NCBI GenBank assembly: GCA_051861545.1
Contig: JBIMKP010000005.1
Coordinates: forward strand, 87,438 to 151,437
Reading direction: 5' to 3'
Source: CAISCU01 sp051861545
Lineage (GTDB): Bacteria > Bacteroidota > Bacteroidia > UKL13-3
DNA: 64,000 nucleotides
Shown in pieces: positions 51,116-60,809 of the stretch. Both the position numbers and the translations under genes were made by a program. The notes under the pieces are model-generated. The model saw only the letters and a list, made by a program, of their open reading frames with translations. It was not told the origin of the DNA and did not search any database. Each line of letters begins with the position of its first letter. Positions within the stretch are counted from its first letter, which is position 1.

Positions 51116-53806
51116 TTATTTCATTTTGATGTCTATATCTATGCTAAAATTAAAGTATCCTTTTTGATAAGCCTTATAATTGGTATGCCAGTAATTGTTC
51201 AATACATACAAAAACAAGGTGGATGGATTTTGGTTTTCACGCTTCCAAACTTTGGCTCCATTTAATTGGTTTTCATCAATGGGAGCGCCAATTTCAAACA
51301 AAGCAAAATCGGGTGATGAAATTTGTATTTCGTATTCTTTATAATCTAATTTTACAGCCTCTTCAACACATATAAATTCCTTGTTAGAACCGGGTAATTG
51401 TGAGTCAGGATATCTTAATCCATTGTTATAGATAAGTTGGGTATTTAGATTTTGGAAGTTTAAAGCAACATGAAGTGCCTCTTTTTCTTTAACCTCATTT
51501 TTATAAAAAGCATAGTTACAGTGTATTTTGCCTACCTTTTTCCACACATCATACCTTACTAAAATCCGAGTGAAATTTTTGAGTTCATATTCTTGTTCAG
51601 TAACCATCATTGTTTCACTTTCTTTAATAATCCTACTATTTCTAAGTTTTGGTACTAAATGTTGAATCGGGTTGATTCCAAGAGAATAAATGGGTTGTAG
51701 TAAATTGTAATTATTAAGGTCTAAAGGCATGGTTTTATTTTCTGCATTTATCAATAGAATTCCACCATTTATGGAATCAATTTTAACAGATATATTGGTT
51801 GAATTATTTTTATATACTTCAGGTTTTTTAGGAATGATTTTCACAATTTTGTTATAGTACTTGTTTGCTGAATCAAGGAAAGCTCTTTTGTATTTCCATT
51901 GTTCAGTAGTAAATGGAATTTCGGGATCTGATATACTGCACCATGAACCCCAGGTGTGCTCATGAAACAGTATGATACTTTTATGTAGATTATAAAAATC
52001 AACTTTGTTTTTTTCGTATAAATTCAATTCTCTGGCTGTTTTTTCAAATTGAATACTAGAACTTACCAATCTTCTAATTTCTATTTCCTCCAATGCTGAA
52101 GAATATGCACCATCTTCCCAATAAGGTGTAATTTCTCCTGTTTCTTCTTGTATAAGAGCTGAGTATTTATCTTCAAATTCTTTAAAAAGAACAGGTATGG
52201 AACTTAACTTTAATGTCGGAGCAGCATAGGTTTCATTCCATTTTCTTACAAACTCAGATAAGTTTTGGTCAACCGGTCCATTGTCAGCATTTTTGGTATA
52301 GCGCAATTGAACCATATCATAGGGATATTGGTTTTTTTCTAATTCAATTACATAATCCGAAATACGTTTTTCCCACTCAGATTGTTTTTGATTTTCGGTA
52401 ATTCCATGAAAATAGGAATACCCTTTACCTGCTGTCCAAACCAGTAGTTTCTCTTTTGCATTTATGCTTTCTTTCCAATAAAAAACTTTATCACCTTGTT
52501 CTTTAATTACGCCACCAACTCTATCTCCTAAATGTGCTTGAGTTGCTACATAATTTGGTCCAAATGATAAGTATTTATATCCATTTTTAAGATAAGCTTT
52601 AAAGGCTGATGAACTTAATCCTGGTATGTCGGTGGTCATGATATTATTGATAGGCAATTGGTAAGTTTTTCTCAGGTAATCTGCGTATTCTAGTGCCCAG
52701 TTTTGTTCCTCAGGGCGGCAAAGTCCGGTGAGAATATTTGCATAATTACCTGAAAGAACAATTTGACCATTTTTTACATGTTTTATGAATTGTTGTATTT
52801 GCTTTTCATTAGCAATCCTGAAGAAATTTTCAACTGCCCATAATGATTCAATATGCCAAATGGGTAGGTTTTCAGTTGATTTATGAGATTCAATCCAATG
52901 TATTGCATCAACAATATTATTATTTTGAATTTTTTCTACTTCTGTTTGATGGTGTGAATAACCAATATCGTTATGAGAATGATGTATGATATGAAAACTT
53001 GTATTTTTAAAGGGATAAAGCTCAATAGTCTTGTTAAGATGCTCTTTGTTATTCAAAATTAATTCTACTTCTTGTTTTCCAATTAATGAAGTATCATAAG
53101 CAGTAAAACTGAACTCATTATAGCCTTTTTTTGCCTCGAAGAATTTTGTACTTCCATCTATTTTAATTTCTAAATTAGCTTGTTTAAATGGGTTATCGAT
53201 ATGTATGTTTACTTTTCGTTTTTGTTGGTTTCTTAAAAGCAAATTACCCACTTGAATTTCAGCAGCAAATTTTGGTGAATACATAAATACCATCATCCAA
53301 TCGCGACTGTTCGAGTCTATTCCAATTAGTTTAAACTCAGCTTTATCTTTTACTAATTTTGCTGGAATTTTTAAATACAATTTACCAAAGGCATCCTTGT
53401 TGATGTCCTGATCTTCAATTTTGAAATAATAACTAATTTTCTTTTTACTGCCTGAATTGATACTTCCTAATTTTTGTTTTTCTTTTGTTTGGATGGATAA
53501 AATTTGCTTCTTGTTTAGTGTTAATTCAAATGTTCGCGAACCACCACTTGTTCCTGTGGAATGAGCAATCAACAATTCATAATATACAAATTTTGCCTTC
53601 CCTGAATACGGTGTAGCTTTCCATTCAATAGGCATTTTGCCATTTGCTCTGGTTAATAGAGCTGTTGAAGCAAACTCATGTAATGGTGAATAGTATTTGA
53701 TTTCATCACCTAGAATTTTGGTTTTATATCCATTGAGCGTATCAACAATTTGAGCATCTACCTTTAGAAGTATAAAAGTTAAAAATATGAGGAATATAGT
53801 TCGCAT
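51116..53806 (-). CDS. Secreted GH38-like alpha-mannosidase
   Basis: 896 residues with signal peptide (ends VDAQ). A beta-sandwich precedes the catalytic domain; GH38 motifs are IIHHSHNDIGYSHHQ (residues 274-287; His278 and Asp280 ligate zinc) and MTTDIPGLSSS, where Asp393 corresponds to the nucleophile. C-terminal part is beta-rich. Likely trims alpha-mannosyl residues in the periplasm; the specific linkage cannot be read. Confidence 0.8.
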   Translation of the reverse strand: MRTIFLIFLTFILLKVDAQIVDTLNGYKTKILGDEIKYYSPLHEFASTALLTRANGKMPIEWKATPYSGKAKFVYYELLIAHSTGTSGGSRTFELTLNKKQILSIQTKEKQKLGSINSGSKKKISYYFKIEDQDINKDAFGKLYLKIPAKLVKDKAEFKLIGIDSNSRDWMMVFMYSPKFAAEIQVGNLLLRNQQKRKVNIHIDNPFKQANLEIKIDGSTKFFEAKKGYNEFSFTAYDTSLIGKQEVELILNNKEHLNKTIELYPFKNTSFHIIHHSHNDIGYSHHQTEVEKIQNNNIVDAIHWIESHKSTENLPIWHIESLWAVENFFRIANEKQIQQFIKHVKNGQIVLSGNYANILTGLCRPEEQNWALEYADYLRKTYQLPINNIMTTDIPGLSSSAFKAYLKNGYKYLSFGPNYVATQAHLGDRVGGVIKEQGDKVFYWKESINAKEKLLVWTAGKGYSYFHGITENQKQSEWEKRISDYVIELEKNQYPYDMVQLRYTKNADNGPVDQNLSEFVRKWNETYAAPTLKLSSIPVLFKEFEDKYSALIQEETGEITPYWEDGAYSSALEEIEIRRLVSSSIQFEKTARELNLYEKNKVDFYNLHKSIILFHEHTWGSWCSISDPEIPFTTEQWKYKRAFLDSANKYYNKIVKIIPKKPEVYKNNSTNISVKIDSINGGILLINAENKTMPLDLNNYNLLQPIYSLGINPIQHLVPKLRNSRIIKESETMMVTEQEYELKNFTRILVRYDVWKKVGKIHCNYAFYKNEVKEKEALHVALNFQNLNTQLIYNNGLRYPDSQLPGSNKEFICVEEAVKLDYKEYEIQISSPDFALFEIGAPIDENQLNGAKVWKRENQNPSTLFLYVLNNYWHTNYKAYQKGYFNFSIDIDIKMK

Positions 53807-54141
53807 TGTTGGTTTATTTTATAAGACAAGCTAACAAAAATTAGACTTATTTTAAACTTATTGAAATTCTTTTACTGATTATGCTTTATTGTACAAAGCA
53901 ACTTGAATTTATTTCATTTTTATTAATTTCTAAGCTTCTAAATCAATTTGAGTTATTTCAAATCGCGATTTTTTTATATGAATATATCACTTAATCATGT
54001 TTAATTATTAGCAGTGCAGAGCTTTGAAACGTCAATTAAAGTTAATTAATCTGCAAAATGCTAGAATTGACATTATCAAACACATACAATATTTTCAAAG
54101 AAATATATTAGCATGCTCAAAGCCCAATCAGAACCATTAAA
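53807..54141. other. Intergenic region, 335 bp, no gene
   Basis: Divergent upstream region of the GH38-like gene and the hybrid kinase at 54142. AT-rich, no convincing reading frame, no clear TAnnTTTG box at a good distance and no strong hairpin. Confidence 0.6.
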
Positions 54142-57090
54142 ATGTCGGAAAGAATTTTATTAATTGAAGATGATATAACCTTACAAGGTAACTTGTTTGA
54201 GATATTAAGTTTAAAGGGTTTTTATGTTGAAGCATTCGCAAATCCTTTAACTGCTTTAGAACGACTGAAAGAGTTTCGATTTGATTTAATTCTTTGTGAT
54301 AATTTCATGAAAGAAATTAATGGTGTTGAAGTTTTGAATAAATTGCGAATAGAAGGTCATCACAATTTTGACGTACCATTTATTATAATTTCTGCAATAG
54401 ATGATTCTACATTTCTAAAGGAAATATTGAGACGAGGTGCTGATGATTTTATAGGCAAGCCATTTAGTTCAGATGAATTGTTGAGTGCTATTCAAAAGCA
54501 AATTGAAAAATATAACAGTTGGAAGACGAGGCTTGAGGCAATGGCTAATTTTCCTAATGAGAATCCAAATCCTGTTACAAGGGTTGATAATGTTAATTTT
54601 GTATATCAATATAGTAATCCTGAATTTATACGACGGTATCAGAAGTTAAATGAAGGTGAAAGAATAGCATTTAACAATTTTATAAAGAACAATGCAAAGG
54701 AAGCTTTAGCAACACATCATAATATTAGCAGAAGTTATGAAATAGGAAGTGAGTTGTTTAATATTACCTTTTCTACACAGCAAAGCAAAGGTTATACAAA
54801 TATTTATTTTAGTGAAATTACTTTGTTAAGATTAGCTGAAGAAAAGATTACTAAACAAGAAGAATTTTATAAGGAAATTCTAGATAATCTTCCAGCAGAT
54901 TTAGGGGTATTTTCTCCAGAACAGGTTTATCTTTATGTAAATCCAATGGCGATTAAGGATGAGAATTTAAGGACATGGATAATAGGGAAAACAGATGAAG
55001 ATTATATGCAACGAAGGCAGCCTGAAAATTTAGCTAGATTTGAAAGAAGGAGAAAAGCATTCCTAGAGGCAAAAAGGTCAAAGGTCGATACTATTTTTAT
55101 GGATTCCTATATTCTAAAGAATGGCACTCCACAGCATATCTTAAGGAAGTTTCATCCTGTAAAAAACCTTAAAGATGAAATTAATTTGGTTATTGGATAC
55201 GGTATTGATATAACTGACAGGGTTTTAGCTGAACAAAAATTTGAGAAGAGCAGACATAGGTATAAAGCACTTTTTGATAGTAATCCTCAAATGGTTTTTA
55301 TTATCGACAAAAGTGGAATCATTTTAGATGTAAACAATTCGGGAATTATTCAATTAGGTTATTCTTATGATGAATTGGTGAATGAAAATGTCTCTAAATT
55401 GTTTCCTGTTGATTACCATAGTATAGTTGAAAAATCGATCAATGTTTGCTTTGAACAATCGTACAAAGAACATAATTGGGAATTGGTAAAAATTAAAAAG
55501 GATGGGATTATAATTAATGTATTTGAAGTAGCTAGATGCATTAAAATTGTTGAAACAGAAGAGCCAGTTCTACTAGTAGTTTGTACAGATATATCTGAGA
55601 AAAAAAGGAATGAAAAATTGTTACAGGAAAGTTCTGAATTTAACAAAATGTTATTGGAAGAAATGCCTGTTCCGGTGGCAGTTATAGAACAGGGTATTAT
55701 TATAAATGTGAATACTGCATTTTGTGATTTGTTTTGTCTTAAAAAAGAAGAAGCAAAAAACAAATTTTTACTAGATCTTGTGGATTCTCAATTTCATGAA
55801 TACTTATCCTTAAAAATTGCTGAGCGGTATAGTAGTGCAGAAAAGGTGATGGACTGCGAAGTGCTTATGCAAACCCTAGATGGAGAAAAACTAAATGTTC
55901 TTATTAATGGTACTTTGTTTAAAACTAAAGATGAAGTCTTAACATTAGCTGTGTTTAATAATATTACAAGTATCAGACAAGCTGAAGCTAGAGAGAAGGC
56001 TGCTGAGTATAGGTCTAAGGCAATTTTAAATTCTAGTTTAGATGCCATTGTATTAATAGATAGTTCTGGTAAAATTATAGAATGGAATAAACAAGCGGAA
56101 ACGATACTTGGATATACAATGAATGAAGTAATTGGCAAATCCCTTGAGCAATTTATCATTCCAGAAAAATATAAACAGAAGCACCGAGAAGGAATAGAGA
56201 GATATAATTTAACCAAAATTGGTCCTGCCCTAAATAAATTGCTAGAACTTCCAGCATTGCACAAAGATGGTTACGAATTCCCGGTTGAACTTTTTATTGT
56301 TGCTATTGAAATAAATGGCCAGGAAGTATTTAGCGCATTTATTAGAAATATTGAGGAACGAAAAAAATCAGAGAACAATCTAAAATCTTTGGCTCAAGAG
56401 TTATCTAAACAAAATGAAGATTTAAAACGATTTGCTTATATAACTTCCCATGATTTAAGAGCTCCTGTAATTAACTTGAATGCACTTTTGGAATATTATG
56501 ATATGAATAATCCTTCATCGGAATTAAATCTGGAACTTATTTCAAAATTTAAAAGTTCTGCTGAAAGAATATCAGAAACCTTAAATGATTTGCTTGAGGT
56601 TACTAGGGTAAAAGATAGAACACAAAGTGAAGAAAAGACTAAATGTAAAGTTTCGGAGATTTTTAACAATTGTGTGAATGATAATATAGAATTATTAAAA
56701 AGTGTTAACGCTAAAATTTTCTCTGATTTTTGTAATCTCCATGAAGTTTATTTTGCTAAGTCGGTATTAAATAGCATTTTCACTAATTTAATTACTAATT
56801 CTGTTAAGTATTCAGATCCTGAGAGAACTTTAGAATTAAAGGTTTCAACAAGGGTTTTGTATGGAAAATATGTGATTAGCTTTTCTGATAATGGACTTGG
56901 TATGGATATGTCTAAAATTAAAAATAGATTGTTTACATTATACCAAAGATTTCATAACCATGTTGAAGGAAGGGGCTTAGGTTTGTATTTGGTTAAATCA
57001 CAATTAGAAGCTTTAGGAGGAAGTTTAAGTGTGCAAAGTCAAGAACAAGTTGGAACAGAATTTACCATTTCAATACCTTTGCAAAAATGA
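54142..57090 (+). CDS. Sensor histidine kinase with N-terminal receiver and PAS domains
   Basis: 982 residues. N-terminal receiver domain (phosphoacceptor Asp53 in LCDNFMKEINGVEVL, RGADDFIGKPF), four PAS/PAC-like units (~240-350, 370-490, 500-610, 630-740; e.g. RHRYKALFDSNPQMVFIID, IVLIDSSGKIIEWNKQAETILGY), HisKA with His770 in YITSHDLRAPVINL, HATPase with NLITNSVKYSD and GRGLGLYLVKSQ. The order receiver-PAS-kinase makes it a relay component. No transmembrane segment seen, so cytoplasmic. The single-domain receiver downstream is its likely partner. Confidence 0.88.
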   Translation: MSERILLIEDDITLQGNLFEILSLKGFYVEAFANPLTALERLKEFRFDLILCDNFMKEINGVEVLNKLRIEGHHNFDVPFIIISAIDDSTFLKEILRRGADDFIGKPFSSDELLSAIQKQIEKYNSWKTRLEAMANFPNENPNPVTRVDNVNFVYQYSNPEFIRRYQKLNEGERIAFNNFIKNNAKEALATHHNISRSYEIGSELFNITFSTQQSKGYTNIYFSEITLLRLAEEKITKQEEFYKEILDNLPADLGVFSPEQVYLYVNPMAIKDENLRTWIIGKTDEDYMQRRQPENLARFERRRKAFLEAKRSKVDTIFMDSYILKNGTPQHILRKFHPVKNLKDEINLVIGYGIDITDRVLAEQKFEKSRHRYKALFDSNPQMVFIIDKSGIILDVNNSGIIQLGYSYDELVNENVSKLFPVDYHSIVEKSINVCFEQSYKEHNWELVKIKKDGIIINVFEVARCIKIVETEEPVLLVVCTDISEKKRNEKLLQESSEFNKMLLEEMPVPVAVIEQGIIINVNTAFCDLFCLKKEEAKNKFLLDLVDSQFHEYLSLKIAERYSSAEKVMDCEVLMQTLDGEKLNVLINGTLFKTKDEVLTLAVFNNITSIRQAEAREKAAEYRSKAILNSSLDAIVLIDSSGKIIEWNKQAETILGYTMNEVIGKSLEQFIIPEKYKQKHREGIERYNLTKIGPALNKLLELPALHKDGYEFPVELFIVAIEINGQEVFSAFIRNIEERKKSENNLKSLAQELSKQNEDLKRFAYITSHDLRAPVINLNALLEYYDMNNPSSELNLELISKFKSSAERISETLNDLLEVTRVKDRTQSEEKTKCKVSEIFNNCVNDNIELLKSVNAKIFSDFCNLHEVYFAKSVLNSIFTNLITNSVKYSDPERTLELKVSTRVLYGKYVISFSDNGLGMDMSKIKNRLFTLYQRFHNHVEGRGLGLYLVKSQLEALGGSLSVQSQEQVGTEFTISIPLQK

Positions 57091-57191
57091 ATAGAATAGA
57101 GTTTAAAATAGAATGTTGTTAAAATCAAAGATTTTAAAATTTACTAATATTGGATGAATACTTAAATTTGGCGAAGCCTAAAATTATTGAA

Positions 57192-57566
57192 ATGAAAAAG
57201 GTACTACTTATAGATGATGATAAAATAAATAATTTTCTCTCAACACTAATAATTAAACAATCAAAGATTGCTGAAGTTTTCAAAGAATGTTTCAATGGTC
57301 AAGAGGCTATTGATTTCTTAGAAAAATCTGATAATCAAAATTTGCCAGATGTAATTTTCTTGGATTTGAATATGCCCGTTTTAGATGGTTGGCAATTCTT
57401 AGAGATATTTATGAAAATGGAAATTCATTCACAGGTTCCCATTTATATTCTAACTTCGTCAAATTATGATGCAGATATGAATAAGGCTAAGAGCTATTCT
57501 GTAGTTAAAGGATATATTGTCAAACCCTTAAAAAAGGAAATGACATTGGCAATTTTAGAACTGTAA
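57192..57566 (+). CDS. Single-domain CheY-like response regulator
   Basis: 124 residues from the ATG at 57192; a TTG 42 bp upstream is in frame but unlikely. Receiver fold: KVLLIDDDKINNF (acidic pair), VIFLDLNMPVLDGWQFLE with the phosphoacceptor Asp, ILTSSNYD and KPLKKEM. No output domain. Follows the kinase by about 100 bp; probably a phosphorelay intermediate. Confidence 0.88.
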   Translation: MKKVLLIDDDKINNFLSTLIIKQSKIAEVFKECFNGQEAIDFLEKSDNQNLPDVIFLDLNMPVLDGWQFLEIFMKMEIHSQVPIYILTSSNYDADMNKAKSYSVVKGYIVKPLKKEMTLAILEL

Positions 57567-57868
57567 ATCGCGCAATGTTTATTTACTCTTCTTAATAGTT
57601 CTGCTTTAAAAGAACCTTTTTTCTTTCTCCTTTTTCTATGTAAGATTTTATTCTCATTTTGAGAATTTTCTACTGTTTAGTTAAAGAATGATGATTAAAT
57701 AGTTAAGAAGAAAGTCTTTCCCCGTTTTAAATTTTTCTTTAAGAAACTTGTATACGTCAAAATTATCTGCATACAACATCACTACTTCAATTTTACTCAA
57801 TGTGCTGTAAATAAAATGTTTATTCTACTTTGATATTTCTATAAATTCACTTACTTGCAGAAATAACT
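57567..57868. other. Intergenic region, 302 bp, no gene
   Basis: A weak hairpin GTTCT-N8-AGAAC followed by CTTTTTT (57598-57622) could be a terminator of the response regulator. The rest is AT-rich leader of the regulator at 57869; no clear promoter box. Confidence 0.5.
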
Positions 57869-60751
57869 ATGACTAATTTGGGATATATATTAAGATGTTT
57901 TTTATCAATAGTATTGATTCTTTTTTGCAATATAAATTTTGTTCAAGGTCAGAATATGGCATCTGGTCCAATGGTAAAGAATTATCCTAAACAGATTTAT
58001 AATGGAGGCACTCAAACTTGGGATATTTGTGAAGGTGACAATGGCTTGATATTTTTTGCCAATAATGATGGTCTTTTACTATTTGATGGAAAGAGTTTCT
58101 CAAAGTACCCATTGCCAGGAAAAACTATTTTACGTTCTATTTATTTTGATAAAATTTCAAGGAAAATTTTTGCAGGCGGACAAAATGAATTGGGGTATTT
58201 TCAATTTGAAAAAAATGGAAGTTTGAGATTTGTTTCATTAGCACATTTATTACCCGCTGGTTTTAAGGGATTTGAAGATGTTTGGGGTATTGAAGAAACT
58301 GAAGGGAAGTTTTTCTTTCAGACAAGTCAACAGTTATTAGTTTATGATGGTACTTCGATTACAATTCTAAAACCGTCTGAGTTTTTATTGGAGAATATTT
58401 ATAAGGTTCATAATAATCTTTACTTAACCGATGCCTTAGGCACTATTTATCAATACAAAGGTGGGGCTTTTCAGGTTTTAGTTAGATCCGCTAATTTAGA
58501 TATTTCTTCATTGCTTCCATTTGGGCCCGACATTTTAATAAGCACCTTTAAAAACGGCCTTTTTGTTCTAAAAACAGGTATAATTAGTAAGCTTGAAACT
58601 AATGATGAATTATTAAAAAGGAGTAGGATTTATAAAGCTTGTACTTATGGTTCTAATTATTTATTGGCCTCAAATAGGTCGGGAATATTTTTTTTAGATA
58701 GTACAGGTCGTGTTTTTAAAAATATTAGTTTGGAAGATGGTTTACAGAACAGTAATATATTATCCCTTTTTAAAGATGCAAATAACAACGTTTGGTTAGG
58801 ATTAGATAATGGAATTGACCTAGTTCGTTTAAATTATCCTTTTGGATATATTTTACCTGATGGATTATTAAAGGGAACAGGATATTCAATGACTGAATAT
58901 GGTAATAATTACTATTTTGGAACTAATAATGGTCTGTATACCAGAGCGAAATCCAGTCGATCTGTTGATGCTTTTAGATTGGTTTCAAATTCAGAGGGAC
59001 AAGTTTGGTGGACACAAATTATTCATGATAAGTTATATGTTTCTCATCATGAGGGATTGTTTGAGGTTGAAGGAACAAGCGCAAAACGCATTTCAGATAT
59101 AAAAGGTTGTTGGAAAATAATTGAACTTAATAAACATCCAGGTTACTATATCATGGGAACTTATAGTGGTTTATGTTTATTTAAATGGCTCAATGGTTCC
59201 TTAAGTTTTGTCGGGAATATTTCTAGATTTAAGGAATCTAGTCGTTTTTTAGAGGAAGATGAATCTGGAAAAATTTGGGTAGGACATCCGTATAAGGGAG
59301 TTTACAGAATTCAATTGAGCCCAGATTTATTAGCTGCTCGGCAAGTTAAATTATATGGTGTAAAAGATGGACTTCCTGAAGCAACAGAAAATTACGTTTT
59401 TTCAACCGATTTGGGATTAGGATTCTGCACTCCAAAAGGGATTTTTAGATATAAAGAAAATACAGATAAGTTTGAATTGTTTAAGGCTTTCAGTGGTTTA
59501 ATTGATTCATCGAAAACTTACAAACGATTAATTAGTGGCAAAAATGGTAATATTTGGTTTATTGGTTTAAATGATATTGGCTATTTAAAACCGGTATATA
59601 ATGGCGTAGAATATTCGTATACTAAAATTGCTTTACCGAAATTGGATCAGAATTTGGTAGGTGGATTTGAGTTTTTGAATGAGTGTGAAGATGGAAATTT
59701 ATTTTTAGGAGTTGAATCTGGTTTTGTGCATTTAAACTTTAAGCAAATTAGTAAATTTACCCAAGAGCTACCTTCAGTTTTAGTTACCTCTATTGGCTCT
59801 TTAAGTATTGGTGATTCTATTTATTCAAAATTCCTTTCAAACAACCATGAAATTGTTGAAATTAATGACAGAAGTATAGAATTCTCTTTTAGTTCAACAA
59901 ACGCTTATTTTTACAAAGACCTTAGTTTTTCGAGTTATTTAGAGGGTTGGGATAAATCGTGGTCGGCTTGGAAGCCCGTTTCTACCAGAGAATTTAGTCG
60001 TTTAACCTATGGAGATTATCAATTAAAGGTTAAGGCAAAATATATGGGATTAGAAGGTCCAGAAACCATTATAAGGATACATATTCCTGCGCCATGGTAT
60101 TGGACTCGATTTGCGAAATTCTTTTATGGTTTGATAGCAATTATTTTGGTTGTTATGATTGGTTTTTACCCGCAAATGCTTGTTAGAAAGAAAGCTTCAA
60201 GGATTTTAGCAGAAAAAGATGATCATTTTAAACGTCAGACTGAAATACTAAGACTTGAAAAAGAAAAGCAGGAAAAAGAGTTGATAGAGTTAAAGAACCA
60301 GCAACTCCAAAGAGATTTAGAACACCAAGGAAAGGAATTAGCATCAAGTACGATGCATATAGTTCAGAAAAGTGAAATGCTTTTAACTATTAAAGATAAA
60401 TTGAAACGCATTTCACAAATTAGTAATGACCCTAAGATTAAGCCTGAAATTACTGAGTTAATTAAAAATATTGAGAAAGATACCTTGATTGATAAGGATT
60501 GGGAGAAATTTGAGATTTATTTTAATAATATCCATGATAGATTTACTCAAATTCTAAAAGAGAAGTTTCCTATTTTAACAGCGAATGATATAAAAATGTG
60601 TGCTTATTTGCGCATGAATCTATCGACTAAAGAAATTGCATCAATATTAAACATTTCGGTTAGAGGAGTTGAGATAAGTAGATATAGATTAAGAAAGAAG
60701 ATGAATCTCGAGAATGGCATTAATCTAACAGAATATTTATCGAAGTTATAA
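57869..60751 (+). CDS. Propeller/Y_Y_Y sensor with C-terminal LuxR-type HTH
   Basis: 960 residues. Signal peptide, then a large two-component-regulator propeller (repeats such as NNVWLGLDNGIDLVRL, GKIWVGHPYKGVYRI), Y_Y_Y domain up to ~740 (YKDLSFSSYLEGWDKSWSAW, YGDYQLKVKAKYMG), one membrane helix at ~750-772, coiled coil, and a LuxR-like helix-turn-helix at ~900-955 (TANDIKMCAYLRMNLSTKEIASILNISVRGVEISRYRLRKK, read in parts). A one-protein sensor: periplasmic ligand sensing, cytoplasmic DNA binding. Target genes are unknown; the T9SS protein gene at 60810 is convergent. Confidence 0.85.
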   Translation: MTNLGYILRCFLSIVLILFCNINFVQGQNMASGPMVKNYPKQIYNGGTQTWDICEGDNGLIFFANNDGLLLFDGKSFSKYPLPGKTILRSIYFDKISRKIFAGGQNELGYFQFEKNGSLRFVSLAHLLPAGFKGFEDVWGIEETEGKFFFQTSQQLLVYDGTSITILKPSEFLLENIYKVHNNLYLTDALGTIYQYKGGAFQVLVRSANLDISSLLPFGPDILISTFKNGLFVLKTGIISKLETNDELLKRSRIYKACTYGSNYLLASNRSGIFFLDSTGRVFKNISLEDGLQNSNILSLFKDANNNVWLGLDNGIDLVRLNYPFGYILPDGLLKGTGYSMTEYGNNYYFGTNNGLYTRAKSSRSVDAFRLVSNSEGQVWWTQIIHDKLYVSHHEGLFEVEGTSAKRISDIKGCWKIIELNKHPGYYIMGTYSGLCLFKWLNGSLSFVGNISRFKESSRFLEEDESGKIWVGHPYKGVYRIQLSPDLLAARQVKLYGVKDGLPEATENYVFSTDLGLGFCTPKGIFRYKENTDKFELFKAFSGLIDSSKTYKRLISGKNGNIWFIGLNDIGYLKPVYNGVEYSYTKIALPKLDQNLVGGFEFLNECEDGNLFLGVESGFVHLNFKQISKFTQELPSVLVTSIGSLSIGDSIYSKFLSNNHEIVEINDRSIEFSFSSTNAYFYKDLSFSSYLEGWDKSWSAWKPVSTREFSRLTYGDYQLKVKAKYMGLEGPETIIRIHIPAPWYWTRFAKFFYGLIAIILVVMIGFYPQMLVRKKASRILAEKDDHFKRQTEILRLEKEKQEKELIELKNQQLQRDLEHQGKELASSTMHIVQKSEMLLTIKDKLKRISQISNDPKIKPEITELIKNIEKDTLIDKDWEKFEIYFNNIHDRFTQILKEKFPILTANDIKMCAYLRMNLSTKEIASILNISVRGVEISRYRLRKKMNLENGINLTEYLSKL

Positions 60752-60767
60752 GTCTTTAAAAAAAAGA

Positions 60768-60790
60768 AAGGCCGGGCAATGCCCGGCCTT
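60768..60790. terminator. Intrinsic terminator between convergent genes
   Basis: AAGGCCGGGC (60768-60777) and GCCCGGCCTT (60781-60790), 3-nt loop, flanked by A and T/C-rich runs. GC-rich stem in an AT-rich region. Confidence 0.85.
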
Positions 60791-60809
60791 CTTCCACCAA
60801 TTTCCCAGA

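Noticed and set aside
55794..56264. 156-codon minus-strand frame
   Set aside because: Antisense to PAS domains of the kinase at 54142; no support of its own.
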